NCBI GenBank assembly: GCA_022848785.1
Contig: JAJISK010000005.1
Location: 1 to 20,958, forward strand
Reading direction: 5' to 3'
DNA: 20,958 bases
Source: Thermoplasmatota archaeon
GTDB taxonomy: Archaea; Thermoplasmatota; Thermoplasmata; RBG-16-68-12; JAJISG01
Below the pieces are notes generated by a model, which was not told the DNA's origin, did no database searches, and saw only the letters and a list, made by a program, of their open reading frames with translations. The translations under genes and the position numbers were made by a program. Below, piece by piece: positions 8,420 through 15,249 of the stretch (its first letter is position 1; each line of letters starts with the position of its first letter).

Positions 8420-8848
8420 TTACCACATCTCTTGGTGGTTTCCGGTTCCGCTCGGGTTGTCGGCTTCCGTCACCAGGTTGCAACTGCTCGAGTCAACCGT
8501 CACATCCGTGAGGCTGGTTCCTCTGCTTTCGTCGTCCGCGAAGACGACGACCAGACGGTCCGTTCCGGGGGACCCAATGTCGAACGAGAAGGATGTCCCA
8601 AAAGCTCCCCCTGCACGAACGAAACTGACCGGAGCGGAATCGGCGGTGGCGTAAATATCATCGGAGGCGGTGGCATTCCCGCAGGCCGTCCAATTGGTTC
8701 CGAAGGCCACACATTGGCTCGCCTCCTCCACCTTCTCGACTCCCCTCGCCAGGCCGACTGGCGGTGCGTAGTCCGCGAGGAAGGGGACCGCCGACGCGGT
8801 GAGGAGGAGGCAGAGAATCAGGAGTCCCACTCGCCCCGGATTCCTCAT
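8420..8848 (-). pseudogene. N-terminal, signal-peptide-bearing fragment of the same surface protein, ended by an in-frame TAA
   Basis: The first 142 residues begin with a signal peptide: MRNPGR, then a hydrophobic core LLILCLLLTASAV, then LADYA. A beta-rich domain ends ...GTGNHQEMW. The codon after this Trp142 is TAA (8422-8420). The same frame then continues directly with CDEDDLG and over a thousand further residues of the same kind of domain, so one gene has been split by a single nonsense codon, probably a former Tyr TAC or TAT. I used the ATG at 8848. A GTG at 8878 is an alternative, because a TATTTG box at 8909-8904 lies about 29 bases upstream of it. A sequencing error, a strain-level nonsense mutation and readthrough are all possible. 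Confidence 0.65.
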
Positions 8849-8942
8849 CCGGAGCGCTCGGACTGGCAGAGAGGGCACAACCGATGAGTCCCGGGACTTG
8901 TGGCAAATAGGTTTCTTCCCCGTTATCAAGAGACTTCGTGGT

Positions 8943-8974
8943 GGAACCGTCCTCCAGGCACCCTCGACGGTTCC
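8943..8974. repeat. Perfect 9-bp inverted repeat (hairpin) between genes
   Basis: GGAACCGTC at 8943-8951 and its exact reverse complement GACGGTTCC at 8966-8974 flank a 14-base spacer. The repeat begins three bases past the stop codon of the PH-like gene and lies upstream of the surface-protein gene, both on the minus strand. It could form a 3'-end RNA hairpin for the first gene or act as an operator for the second. No T-run follows, so it is not a typical terminator. Confidence 0.55.
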
Positions 8975-8977
8975 CCC

Positions 8978-9313
8978 TCAGAGGCCCCTCACGCGGGAAG
9001 CGTGCTTGTGCCCTAGGTAGACCTCCTCCCACCGCTCTCCCAACGCCTCCTGGAGAGCCCCCATCGCTTCGGGGAGGTCGAACCCCCACGCGGGGTCGAG
9101 CGCCAAGATCCCTCCGTCCGCCCCCGTGGCGAACTCGATGGCGAGAACCTCATGGAAGTCCTTGCCCTTGGGCATCATCGTGGTGAACACGGCCACGATG
9201 TCCTCGACGCGGACGAAGTAACGCCTCAGGCCCTTCGAGACCCTCACGCCCTCGGTCCCGATCTCCACATGCTTGCCGCGCCAGAGCACTCCAAGCAAGA
9301 GAGGGATTAGCAC
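8978..9313 (-). CDS. Small PH-like (bacterial PH fold) hypothetical protein
   Basis: From the GTG at 9313 the product is 111 residues. It has a short hydrophobic start (LIPLLLGVLWRGKHVEIG) followed by EGVRVSKGLRRYFVRVEDI and alternating beta strands, then a C-terminal helix (about residues 78-97). This resembles the small PH-like domain families in which strands pack against one terminal helix. No catalytic motif is visible and the fold call is tentative. I chose this GTG because a TTTAGG element on the minus strand at 9341-9336 lies about 26 bases upstream, matching leaderless genes in this window. Longer starts exist (ATGs at 9373, 9394, 9436 and 9454) but would cross that promoter and overlap the divergent fibrillarin gene. 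Function unknown. Confidence 0.55.
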   Translation of the reverse strand: MLIPLLLGVLWRGKHVEIGTEGVRVSKGLRRYFVRVEDIVAVFTTMMPKGKDFHEVLAIEFATGADGGILALDPAWGFDLPEAMGALQEALGERWEEVYLGHKHASRVRGL

Positions 9314-9335
9314 AGGGACCCGATCTCCATAACGA

Positions 9336-9341
9336 CCTAAA
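9336..9341 (-). promoter_or_regulatory. TATA-like box for the PH-like gene
   Basis: The minus-strand sequence GGGGTTTAGGTCG holds a TTTAGG element about 26 bases upstream of the chosen GTG start at 9313. On the plus strand the same bases read CCTAAACC and could also serve the divergent fibrillarin gene. The match to the archaeal consensus is moderate. Confidence 0.35.
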
Positions 9342-9401
9342 CCCCTTTCTTCCGTGGCCCTCCGCGCCGCCATCCTTTTGCGTGCCTCCCCCATCGCCTG
9401 G

Positions 9402-10076
9402 GTGGTGTCCCTTCGAGCCTCGACCCATCCCCGCATCCATCGAGACGGGTCCATGCTCTTCACCCCCAATCTCCTCCCCGGGACGACGGTCTACAGGGAA
9501 CGACTCCTCCGGGAGGGGGGCCGGGAGTACCGCGCGTGGTCTCCGTGGCGAAGCAAACTGGCGGCGCTTCTTCTCCTCGACCCGCACCCCTTCGTCCTCG
9601 AGAAGGACGCGTCCATCCTCTACCTCGGAGCGGGTACGGGCACGACGGCCAGTCATCTCTCGGACCTCGTACCCCGGGGCGCGGTCCATGCCGTCGAAAT
9701 GGCGCCTCGTGCCTTCGAAAAACTCCTCCGACTCGCCGAAGTGCGCCACAACATCGTGCCCGTTATGGCCGACGCTCGGAATCCGGAGACGTACCGGGGC
9801 CTGGTGGGCGAAAGCGACTTCCTCTATCAGGACGTCGCCCAGCGCGACCAGGCCGGGATTCTCCTTCGCAACCTCCCCCTACTCCGAACGGGCGGTCTCG
9901 CCATTCTGATGGTCAAGGCTCGGAGTGTCGATGTCACGGCGGAGCCGGAAACCGTGTTCGAACAGGCACGCAGAGAACTGGAGGGCGCCGGGGCCCAGGT
10001 GCACCGCGTTGTCCCCCTCTCGCCCTACCAGAAGGACCACGCCGCTCTCCTGCTCCGGCCAGGCCAGACCCGTTAA
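9402..10076 (+). CDS. flpA: Fibrillarin-like rRNA/tRNA 2'-O-methyltransferase
   Basis: Fibrillarin is the methyltransferase of archaeal C/D-box sRNPs, placing 2'-O-methyl groups on rRNA and tRNA with SAM as donor. The family signatures are present in order: NLLPGTTVYRERLL; the SAM-binding YLGAGTGTTASHLSD; VHAVEMAPRAF; QDVAQRDQAGILL; the catalytic-region VKARSVDVT; and a C-terminal SPYQKDHAALLL. The product is about 224 residues, normal for the family. The start is uncertain. The GTGs at 9402 and 9405 give the expected short N-terminal strand before HRDGSMLFTPNLLPG, whereas the ATG at 9453 would remove it. No Shine-Dalgarno or convincing TATA box settles this. The usual neighbour nop5 is absent; the next gene is rps15. 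Confidence 0.93.
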   Translation: MVSLRASTHPRIHRDGSMLFTPNLLPGTTVYRERLLREGGREYRAWSPWRSKLAALLLLDPHPFVLEKDASILYLGAGTGTTASHLSDLVPRGAVHAVEMAPRAFEKLLRLAEVRHNIVPVMADARNPETYRGLVGESDFLYQDVAQRDQAGILLRNLPLLRTGGLAILMVKARSVDVTAEPETVFEQARRELEGAGAQVHRVVPLSPYQKDHAALLLRPGQTR

Positions 10077-10079
10077 ATA
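10073..10079 (+). promoter_or_regulatory. TATA box for rps15-recJ
   Basis: TTAAATA overlaps the fibrillarin stop codon and lies about 42 bases before the S15 ATG. This predicts a leader of about 15 bases containing GAGGA at 10105-10109, a well-placed ribosome binding site eight bases before the start. Confidence 0.55.
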
Positions 10080-10117
10080 CGGCGATTCCCTAGAAGCTCG
10101 ACCCGAGGAAACGACCG

Positions 10118-10573
10118 ATGGCACGGATGCATCGAAGAAGGAGAGGGAAGTCCTCTTCCACGCGCCCCCACCTCGAGAAACCGCCCGCCTGGGCCGGCAC
10201 CAAGCCGAAGGAGGTGGAGGACCTCGTGAACAAGCTGCATCAGGAGGGCCTCCAGAGCGCCCAAATCGGCATCCGACTGCGGGACCAGTACGGGATTCCC
10301 AGTGTCAAACTCTTGACGGGAAAGGCCCTCACGCAGATCCTTCGGGAAGGGGGCGCGGAGATGGAGCTCCCGGAGGACCTCGTGAACCTGATGGGAAAGG
10401 CCCTCCGATTGACCACCCACCTCGCGGAGCACCGGCGAGACATTCACAATCGGCGGAACCTGGAGCTCGTGGAGGCCAAGGTCCGCCGCCTGGGACGGTA
10501 CTACAAGCGGGAGGGGATCCTTCCCGCGGATTGGGAGTACAGGCGCCGGGCGACCGAGTTGCAGATGCGGTAG
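10118..10573 (+). CDS. rps15: 30S ribosomal protein S15 (archaeal/eukaryotic uS15 type)
   Basis: The 151-residue product starts MARMHRRRRGKSSSTRP, the characteristic N-terminal extension of archaeal and eukaryotic uS15 that bacterial S15 lacks. The conserved core follows: a segment ending LRDQYGIPSVKLLTGK, then HLAEHRRDIHNRRNLELVEAKVRRL, split here as HLAEHRRDIHNRR and NLELVEAKVRRL, and a C-terminal RLGRYYKREGILP. It binds 16S rRNA in the small-subunit platform. The ATG is preceded by GAGGA at good spacing and by a TATA box in the end of flpA. The stop TAG lies 13 bases before the RecJ-like gene, a common archaeal pairing. Confidence 0.97.
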   Translation: MARMHRRRRGKSSSTRPHLEKPPAWAGTKPKEVEDLVNKLHQEGLQSAQIGIRLRDQYGIPSVKLLTGKALTQILREGGAEMELPEDLVNLMGKALRLTTHLAEHRRDIHNRRNLELVEAKVRRLGRYYKREGILPADWEYRRRATELQMR

Positions 10574-10586
10574 GTGGGCCCCAAGC

Positions 10587-11948
10587 GTGAGCTGGATCGA
10601 GGACGGGCTGCCCGAGGGGATGGGGGAGCGCCTAGGACGGGCCGTCGAGGCCGTCCGTGAGGCGGATCGCGTCCGCATTCTCTGTCACTACGATGCCGAC
10701 GGGACGGCCGCCGCCGCCGTGCTGACCCGGGCCCTCCTACGGCAGAACCAGGAGGTACACACCACCCTATCCCACGTGCTCAATCCGGATCGCCTGGAAC
10801 GGGCGACCGAGGGCGCCGTGGACCTCCTGCTGGTGAGTGACATGGGGAGCGCCCAGGTGGACCTCTTGGAGGAAGTCAAGGCCCCCGTCGTGGTTCTGGA
10901 CCACCACCAGCCCCTCCGGGACTCCGAAACGGTCATCCAGCTGAATCCCCACTTCTTCGGCCTCCAGGGGACCCGGGACGCGTGTGGGGCGACCATGTCC
11001 TTCTTGGTGGCCACGGCCCTGGACGAGGCCAACTTGGACCTGGCGGGCGTCGCCCTCGTGGGCTGCATCGGGGACCGCCAACACATCGGGGGCTTCAACG
11101 GCATCAACGCCCTCCTCTTCAACCGGGCGATGGAACGAGACATCCTCCGGGCCGAATCCGCGCCCGCCTTGGCGGACCTTCCCCTGGCCGAGGCTCTGCA
11201 CTACTCCGTGGGTCCCTACTTTCGGGGCCTTTCGGGGCGCGAAGAGGCAATCCAGGCGTTCGTCTCCGAGCTGGGGCTCGATCCCAAACAGCGCATCCGC
11301 GACATGGACTCCGCCGGACGGGAGAACCTTCTGTCGGCCCTCAGCCTTCGCTTGATCCAGCAGGAAATCCGTCCGGAAACGGTTCAGCACCTGGTGGAAA
11401 AGAAGTATTGGTATCCGCCCTACGAGGTCTACGTGGACGACCTGGAGTCCCTCGTCAACGCGAGCGCGCGGCAGGGCGCCGAGTCCTTGGGATTGGCCCT
11501 GAGCCTGGGGGACTTCCGCGGATGGGAGGAAGCAGGGGGGCTCCGGCAGACGCATTGGTCCGCCGTGCTCCGTGGCCTGCACAAAGTCGAGGAGGAGGGC
11601 GCCTTTGCGAGGGATCATACGCAGTTCTTTTACGCGGAGGGCTCCACCCTCGCGGGATCGGTGGCGGGGGTGGCCATGCGGTACCTCCTGGATCAAGAGA
11701 AACCGACCCTCGGCCTGGCGGTGGTGGACGGAACCACCAAGGTGTCCGCCCGCGGGACCGACTACCTCATTAGCCAGGGCGTGGACCTGGCAGAAGCCCT
11801 CCGAGAAGGCGCCCAGGCCGTCGGCGGCTCGGGCGGCGGTCACAACATCGCCTCCGGCGCCACCATTCCGAAGGGGAAGGAGGAAGGTTTCCTCGAGGTC
11901 GTGGACATGGTGGTCGGCCGCCAGCGGGCGAGCGCGTCAGAGGCTTGA
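10587..11948 (+). CDS. DHH-family RecJ-like single-strand nuclease (archaeal, GAN/RecJ type)
   Basis: The 453-residue protein has the DHH phosphoesterase motifs: CHYDADG (Asp36, Asp38), VSDMGS (Asp85), LDHHQP (Asp105, His106, His107) and GCIGDRQ (Asp163). A C-terminal DHHA1 domain carries GGSGGGHNIASGA near residues 412-424. Archaeal members include the GINS-associated nuclease of the replisome and RecJ-like 3' exonucleases; which one this is cannot be told from sequence alone. The GTG start is supported by GGTGGG, which overlaps the rps15 stop region at proper spacing. The gene is coupled to rps15 and converges on the DUF835 gene with only 25 bases between their stops. Confidence 0.92.
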   Translation: MSWIEDGLPEGMGERLGRAVEAVREADRVRILCHYDADGTAAAAVLTRALLRQNQEVHTTLSHVLNPDRLERATEGAVDLLLVSDMGSAQVDLLEEVKAPVVVLDHHQPLRDSETVIQLNPHFFGLQGTRDACGATMSFLVATALDEANLDLAGVALVGCIGDRQHIGGFNGINALLFNRAMERDILRAESAPALADLPLAEALHYSVGPYFRGLSGREEAIQAFVSELGLDPKQRIRDMDSAGRENLLSALSLRLIQQEIRPETVQHLVEKKYWYPPYEVYVDDLESLVNASARQGAESLGLALSLGDFRGWEEAGGLRQTHWSAVLRGLHKVEEEGAFARDHTQFFYAEGSTLAGSVAGVAMRYLLDQEKPTLGLAVVDGTTKVSARGTDYLISQGVDLAEALREGAQAVGGSGGGHNIASGATIPKGKEEGFLEVVDMVVGRQRASASEA

Positions 11949-11973
11949 GGGCCGCGTCATCACGTCACGCGCG

Positions 11974-12621
11974 TCAATAGTCCTCCAAGAGTCGAAGCCA
12001 AGCCTCCCGCTCCAGGTCCCGACGAACCGCCCCGTCCTGGAGAACCTCGAGGTTGCGTTCCAGCAGGGCGAGCTCCTTGGATTCCATCGCCTGTGGATTG
12101 ATCGGGAGGAGGACGATGGCGGGGTGCGGCGCAACGAGATCGTGGAGGTACTCCACGAACAGAAGGGTCCGCGCGAACTCGTTGTGAAGCATGAGGTACT
12201 CGAGCCCGTCCAGGAGAATCACGCTCGGACCGTTCTCGTTCAGGAAACCGTCGATGAGGCGGTTGAGACCCGCCAGGGCGGCGGGATTGTGAACCCCTTC
12301 CCCGGGTGTGTGACTCAACCAAACATGGCGTGCGGGGGCGAGGGCCTCCTCCTTCTTCACCTGGGCGGGATGACGCCGGGAAATCAGGAGTCCGGCTCGG
12401 TCTTCCTGGAGAAGGAGGGCAAAGAGCCGGTAGCTCAACCCAGGGCGTGCCTCCTCGAGGAGGTAAAGACCCTCCTCCATCGATGGGCCGGACCCGGCCT
12501 TCGGAGTCCTTGGCTCCTCTCCCATACGCCTCCAGGGCGGGAATCCGATGCCTGAAATATCAAGTTTGAGGCGCCGACCCAGCGAAAGAACGAACCGACG
12601 TTCCTCCCCCCGCAAGGGCAT
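11974..12621 (-). CDS. DUF835 domain protein
   Basis: The 215-residue product carries a DUF835 domain from about residue 48 to 197. It opens with EEGLYLLEEARPGLSYRLF, followed by GLLISRRHP, HVWLSHTPGEG, the hallmark ILLDGLEYLMLHNEF (135-149) and LLPINPQAMESKELALLER. The family is mostly archaeal and has no firmly established function. The hallmark resembles a RecA/KaiC Walker B strand, but no Walker A is present, so a degenerate, non-hydrolysing P-loop fold is inference. The ATG at 12621 overlaps the thioesterase stop (TGATG) and has GAGGT five bases upstream. An internal ATG at 12525, preceded by GGAGG and an AT-rich island at 12554-12564, could make a shorter form. Confidence 0.82.
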   Translation of the reverse strand: MPLRGEERRFVLSLGRRLKLDISGIGFPPWRRMGEEPRTPKAGSGPSMEEGLYLLEEARPGLSYRLFALLLQEDRAGLLISRRHPAQVKKEEALAPARHVWLSHTPGEGVHNPAALAGLNRLIDGFLNENGPSVILLDGLEYLMLHNEFARTLLFVEYLHDLVAPHPAIVLLPINPQAMESKELALLERNLEVLQDGAVRRDLEREAWLRLLEDY

Positions 12622-13076
12622 CAACGACCTCGGGCGCGTTCGTCGCGCAGGGTCATGCACGTGCTCGTCGCGCGGGCGATGAGGTGTCCTTCGGCGTCCT
12701 CGACATCGCACTCTGTCAATCCGACCGAGCGCCCCGCGTGGACGATCTTGCCCACGGCCTCGAGATGCCCCGTCCAGAACGGGCGCAGGTAGTTGACCTT
12801 CAATTCCAAGGTCGCAAAGCTCTCTCCGGCCTCCAGGGTGCTGGCGTAGGCGAGACCCATGGCCGCATCCGCGATGTCGCACAGGATGCCGCCGTGGAGG
12901 GTGCCCATCGGGTTCGCGTGCTCCTCTGAGGCGTCCAACGACACGACCGCCTGTCCAGCCTCGATGGACACCAAGCGGAACCCGATCAGCCGGGCGACCG
13001 GGGGTTGAGGGAGCTCGCCTTGAATGATCTTGCGACCCATCTCGAGCATCGTTTGGGACTCATTCCTTCGCGACAT
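12621..13076 (-). CDS. Hotdog-fold acyl-CoA thioesterase, PaaI-like
   Basis: The 151-residue product is a single hotdog domain of the PaaI/YbgC-related group. The motif HANPMGTLHGG (His61-Gly62-Gly63) is followed by a helix bearing Asp67 and Asp70, where PaaI-type enzymes keep their catalytic acid. The strand LELKVNYLRPFWTG and a final beta sheet complete the fold. It should hydrolyse acyl- or aryl-CoA thioesters in the cytosol; the substrate is not predictable. The start is the ATG at 13076, with GGGGTGG upstream. It lies 26 bases after the orc1 stop and its own stop overlaps the DUF835 start, so the three genes are likely co-transcribed. Confidence 0.88.
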   Translation of the reverse strand: MSRRNESQTMLEMGRKIIQGELPQPPVARLIGFRLVSIEAGQAVVSLDASEEHANPMGTLHGGILCDIADAAMGLAYASTLEAGESFATLELKVNYLRPFWTGHLEAVGKIVHAGRSVGLTECDVEDAEGHLIARATSTCMTLRDERARGR

Positions 13077-13102
13077 CGGATACCACCCCGATTACGGAGG
13101 GG

Positions 13103-14266
13103 TCAGCGGGCCAAGGAGGCCTCCAGGCTCTCCATCAAGGGTCTGGCGGGCACATCCTGCAAGGAAATGATCGTGGTCTTCCCGGTCACCCCTTCCCCGG
13201 AGGGCTTGGCGACGACGAATCCCAAGAGGTCCAGGTCCTGCAGGTACTTCCAGAACTGGGTGTGTCTCCGCATGTTCGCTCCGTATTCCTCGCACACCAC
13301 GGCATAGGCCTCTTCCGCCTCCCCCGTGGTGACGTACGCCTTCTTCTCCAACTTCCGGGCGATGGCCAGGAGGGCCATCCTCTTCGAGCGGTCGAGACCC
13401 TCGAGGGACTCCCGGCTAAGGAGGGAGTAGGTCACCGCACGGGCCTCCCGGACCTGCTCCGGACGGACCTCGCGTAGGTCCTCGTCCAGCGCCAGCTCCC
13501 CCGCCTTCTGCAGGATCTCGATGGCGTAGCGGGCATCCCCCCCTTCTGCGGCGATGTCGGCGATGAGTTGCACCACGTCCTCCGGCACCACGTCGGGAAA
13601 GAAGGCCGTCTTCACCCGGTCATCGAGGATGTCCGCCAACTCCTCCTGGCTGTACTTGCCGAACTCCACCATGTTGCTCCGGCGAAACGTGCTCAGCGTG
13701 GCGGGATCGAGGAACGGTAGGACGTCCCGTTGGGAGATGAGGACGACACTGATGCTCCCCCGGGGGGCCTTGTACTCCTCGTCGAAGCGGGTCAGGGCGT
13801 AGATGAGATTTGAGCTCTTTCGAATGAGGACGTCCGCCTCGTCCAAGACGACGATCATGTGGGCGTGGGAGCGCTCCAGGTGCTTGCGTAGGGCGTTCAG
13901 CTTCTCGGGGATGGAGAACCCTCGGTCGGGGAACCGCTCGTCCCACGTCTTGAGGATGGCCAACAGGACCGCGTCGTCCGTCATGCGTTGACGGCAGTTG
14001 ACGAGGACGTGGCGGACCGTCCGGTTCTTTCGCGCCGCTTCCTGTTCGAAGTCCAATACGAACCGCTTCGAGAGATGGGTCTTCCCCGTCCCCACCTGGC
14101 CGACGAGGAAGGCGTTCTGGGAGATGTGGGCCTCGAGAAGGGGCCGGAAGAGGGTCTCCAGGGCCTCCCGCTGCTTCTCCCGATGGGGCATCCGCTCCGG
14201 GACGTAATCGAAGGAAAGCTTCCGGATGTCCTGGAAGATGGGACGCCCGCTGGTCCGAACCATCAT
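13103..14266 (-). CDS. Orc1/Cdc6-type replication initiator AAA+ ATPase
   Basis: The 387-residue product has Orc1/Cdc6 architecture. Walker A GQVGTGKT is at residues 56-63 and Walker B IVVLDEAD at 138-145. An initiator-specific segment lies around LDPATLSTFRRSNMVEFGKYS, split here as LDPATLSTF and RRSNMVEFGKYS. Sensor 2 GGDARYA (Arg246) is followed by a lid and a C-terminal winged helix (about 290-387). The sensor 1 strand reads LISQRD, with Gln where Asn is common. It would bind origin recognition boxes and help load MCM. The start is one of two adjacent ATGs at 14266 and 14263; a TTTTTATC box at 14293-14286 sits 23-26 bases upstream, indicating a leaderless message. Whether it is the chromosome's main initiator or a paralogue cannot be judged here. 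Confidence 0.93.
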   Translation of the reverse strand: MMVRTSGRPIFQDIRKLSFDYVPERMPHREKQREALETLFRPLLEAHISQNAFLVGQVGTGKTHLSKRFVLDFEQEAARKNRTVRHVLVNCRQRMTDDAVLLAILKTWDERFPDRGFSIPEKLNALRKHLERSHAHMIVVLDEADVLIRKSSNLIYALTRFDEEYKAPRGSISVVLISQRDVLPFLDPATLSTFRRSNMVEFGKYSQEELADILDDRVKTAFFPDVVPEDVVQLIADIAAEGGDARYAIEILQKAGELALDEDLREVRPEQVREARAVTYSLLSRESLEGLDRSKRMALLAIARKLEKKAYVTTGEAEEAYAVVCEEYGANMRRHTQFWKYLQDLDLLGFVVAKPSGEGVTGKTTIISLQDVPARPLMESLEASLAR

Positions 14267-14285
14267 TCGATTAGCCAGAAGACCC

Positions 14286-14293
14286 GATAAAAA
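14286..14293 (-). promoter_or_regulatory. TATA box for orc1-thioesterase-DUF835
   Basis: The minus-strand sequence CGTTTTTATCGG provides a T/A-rich element centred 23-26 bases before the tandem ATGs of the initiator gene, consistent with a leaderless transcript. Confidence 0.55.
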
Positions 14294-14347
14294 CGTTGTC
14301 CCCGGGAGCCCGCAAAGATACTTCCGGTCATTCCGGGTGGACCTTTC

Positions 14348-15172
14348 GTGTCCGAGGGGGAACTCCGACCCCGAGGGGAATCGGCCGAAACCCGTCGCAT
14401 GCGCGGGTACACCCGCATGTATTGGGAGAAAGAGGTTCCTGTGCTCAAGACCTTCGGCCTGCGGGACGGGCTGTCGGTCGTAGAACTGGGGTCCGGGCCC
14501 GGCATCGTGACGGATCTTCTTCTGCGCCTCCTCCCGGGGCTCACAATCACCTCCATCGAACACCGTGAGGAAGCGGTCGTCCAGGCCCGGGCGTATCTCC
14601 GCGATCGGGGACACTCGGGCGTTCGTATCGTGCAGGCGGACGTCCTCGAAACGACCCTTCCCGACAACGCGTTCGACTTCGCCTACGCGCGCCTCGTCTT
14701 TCGCTACCTCCCGGAGCCTTTGGGGGCCATCCGGGAGGCCGTTCGCCTTCTCAAGCCCGGAGGGATATTGGTCATCTCCGACATCGACCTCGACCTGTGG
14801 GGACTTTTCGAGCCTCCGATACCGGAACTGAAGCCCGCCCTCGATGCCTACGGTCGGATGTTGGCCGCGCGGCGCGGAGACGCCCGCATTGGTCGTCGGC
14901 TGGTGCGGCTCCTCGAGGTGGCGGGCCTAACGCGTACCGGGATCGAGGCCGTCGCGACCACGAGCGCGGACCTCGCCGAGGGGAGCAGCATGGGGACCTT
15001 CCTCGCCCCCATCGGCTTGGGCCGTCTCGAGCGGATGGTCCAAGGCGGCTGGCTGACGGCGCAGGAGGGGGACCATGCACGCAACGGATGGAAACGCTTT
15101 CTCGCGAGCCCCTCCCCCTTCGTCCTGAAGGTTATGCTTGTGGCCGGCGGGGCGAGAGCGGAGGCTGACTGA
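14348..15172 (+). CDS. Class I SAM-dependent methyltransferase, unknown substrate
   Basis: The 274-residue product has a Rossmann-like methyltransferase core. SAM motif I is VVELGSGPGIVT (residues 44-55), motif II is ITSIEHREEAV with the ribose-binding acid, motif III is VRIVQADVLE, and motif IV covers FDFAYARLVFRYLPEP. These are followed by VRLLKPGGILVISDID. It resembles the broad UbiE/Methyltransf_11-25 group, so the substrate is unpredictable; the long C-terminal region (about 160-274) probably sets specificity. The GTG at 14348 is used; the ATG at 14399 is a shorter alternative that keeps the whole core. It is divergent from orc1, with about 80 bases between starts, and an AAAGATA at 14314-14320 is a weak promoter candidate. 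Confidence 0.85.
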   Translation: MSEGELRPRGESAETRRMRGYTRMYWEKEVPVLKTFGLRDGLSVVELGSGPGIVTDLLLRLLPGLTITSIEHREEAVVQARAYLRDRGHSGVRIVQADVLETTLPDNAFDFAYARLVFRYLPEPLGAIREAVRLLKPGGILVISDIDLDLWGLFEPPIPELKPALDAYGRMLAARRGDARIGRRLVRLLEVAGLTRTGIEAVATTSADLAEGSSMGTFLAPIGLGRLERMVQGGWLTAQEGDHARNGWKRFLASPSPFVLKVMLVAGGARAEAD

Positions 15173-15249
15173 TTCCCGGGACCGAATCCCGCCCGCCAGC
15201 GTCTCGCGTGAGGGCGTCCGCCTAACCTCCGCCTAGGTTGGTGAGAGGC

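Noticed and set aside
8420..8422. Stop-codon reassignment or selenocysteine/pyrrolysine recoding at the internal stop
   Set aside because: The codon is TAA, not TGA or TAG, and TAA ends the fibrillarin gene normally in this window. A mutation or sequence error is simpler.
8943..8974. Intrinsic terminator at the 9-bp inverted repeat
   Set aside because: No T-run follows the stem on either strand, so I list it only as an inverted repeat.
10982..11773. Alternative 263-codon frame within the RecJ-like gene
   Set aside because: Low-complexity Gly/Arg/Pro content with no motif, while the DHH frame is complete and conserved.
11974..12882. 302-residue form of the DUF835 protein
   Set aside because: Its first 87 codons lie off-frame inside the thioesterase gene; the ATG at 12621 has a good ribosome binding site and a TGATG overlap.
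13103..14614. Longer 503-residue form of the Orc1 protein
   Set aside because: The extension crosses the TATA box and overlaps the divergent methyltransferase coding region. The ATG at 14266 or 14263 matches family length.
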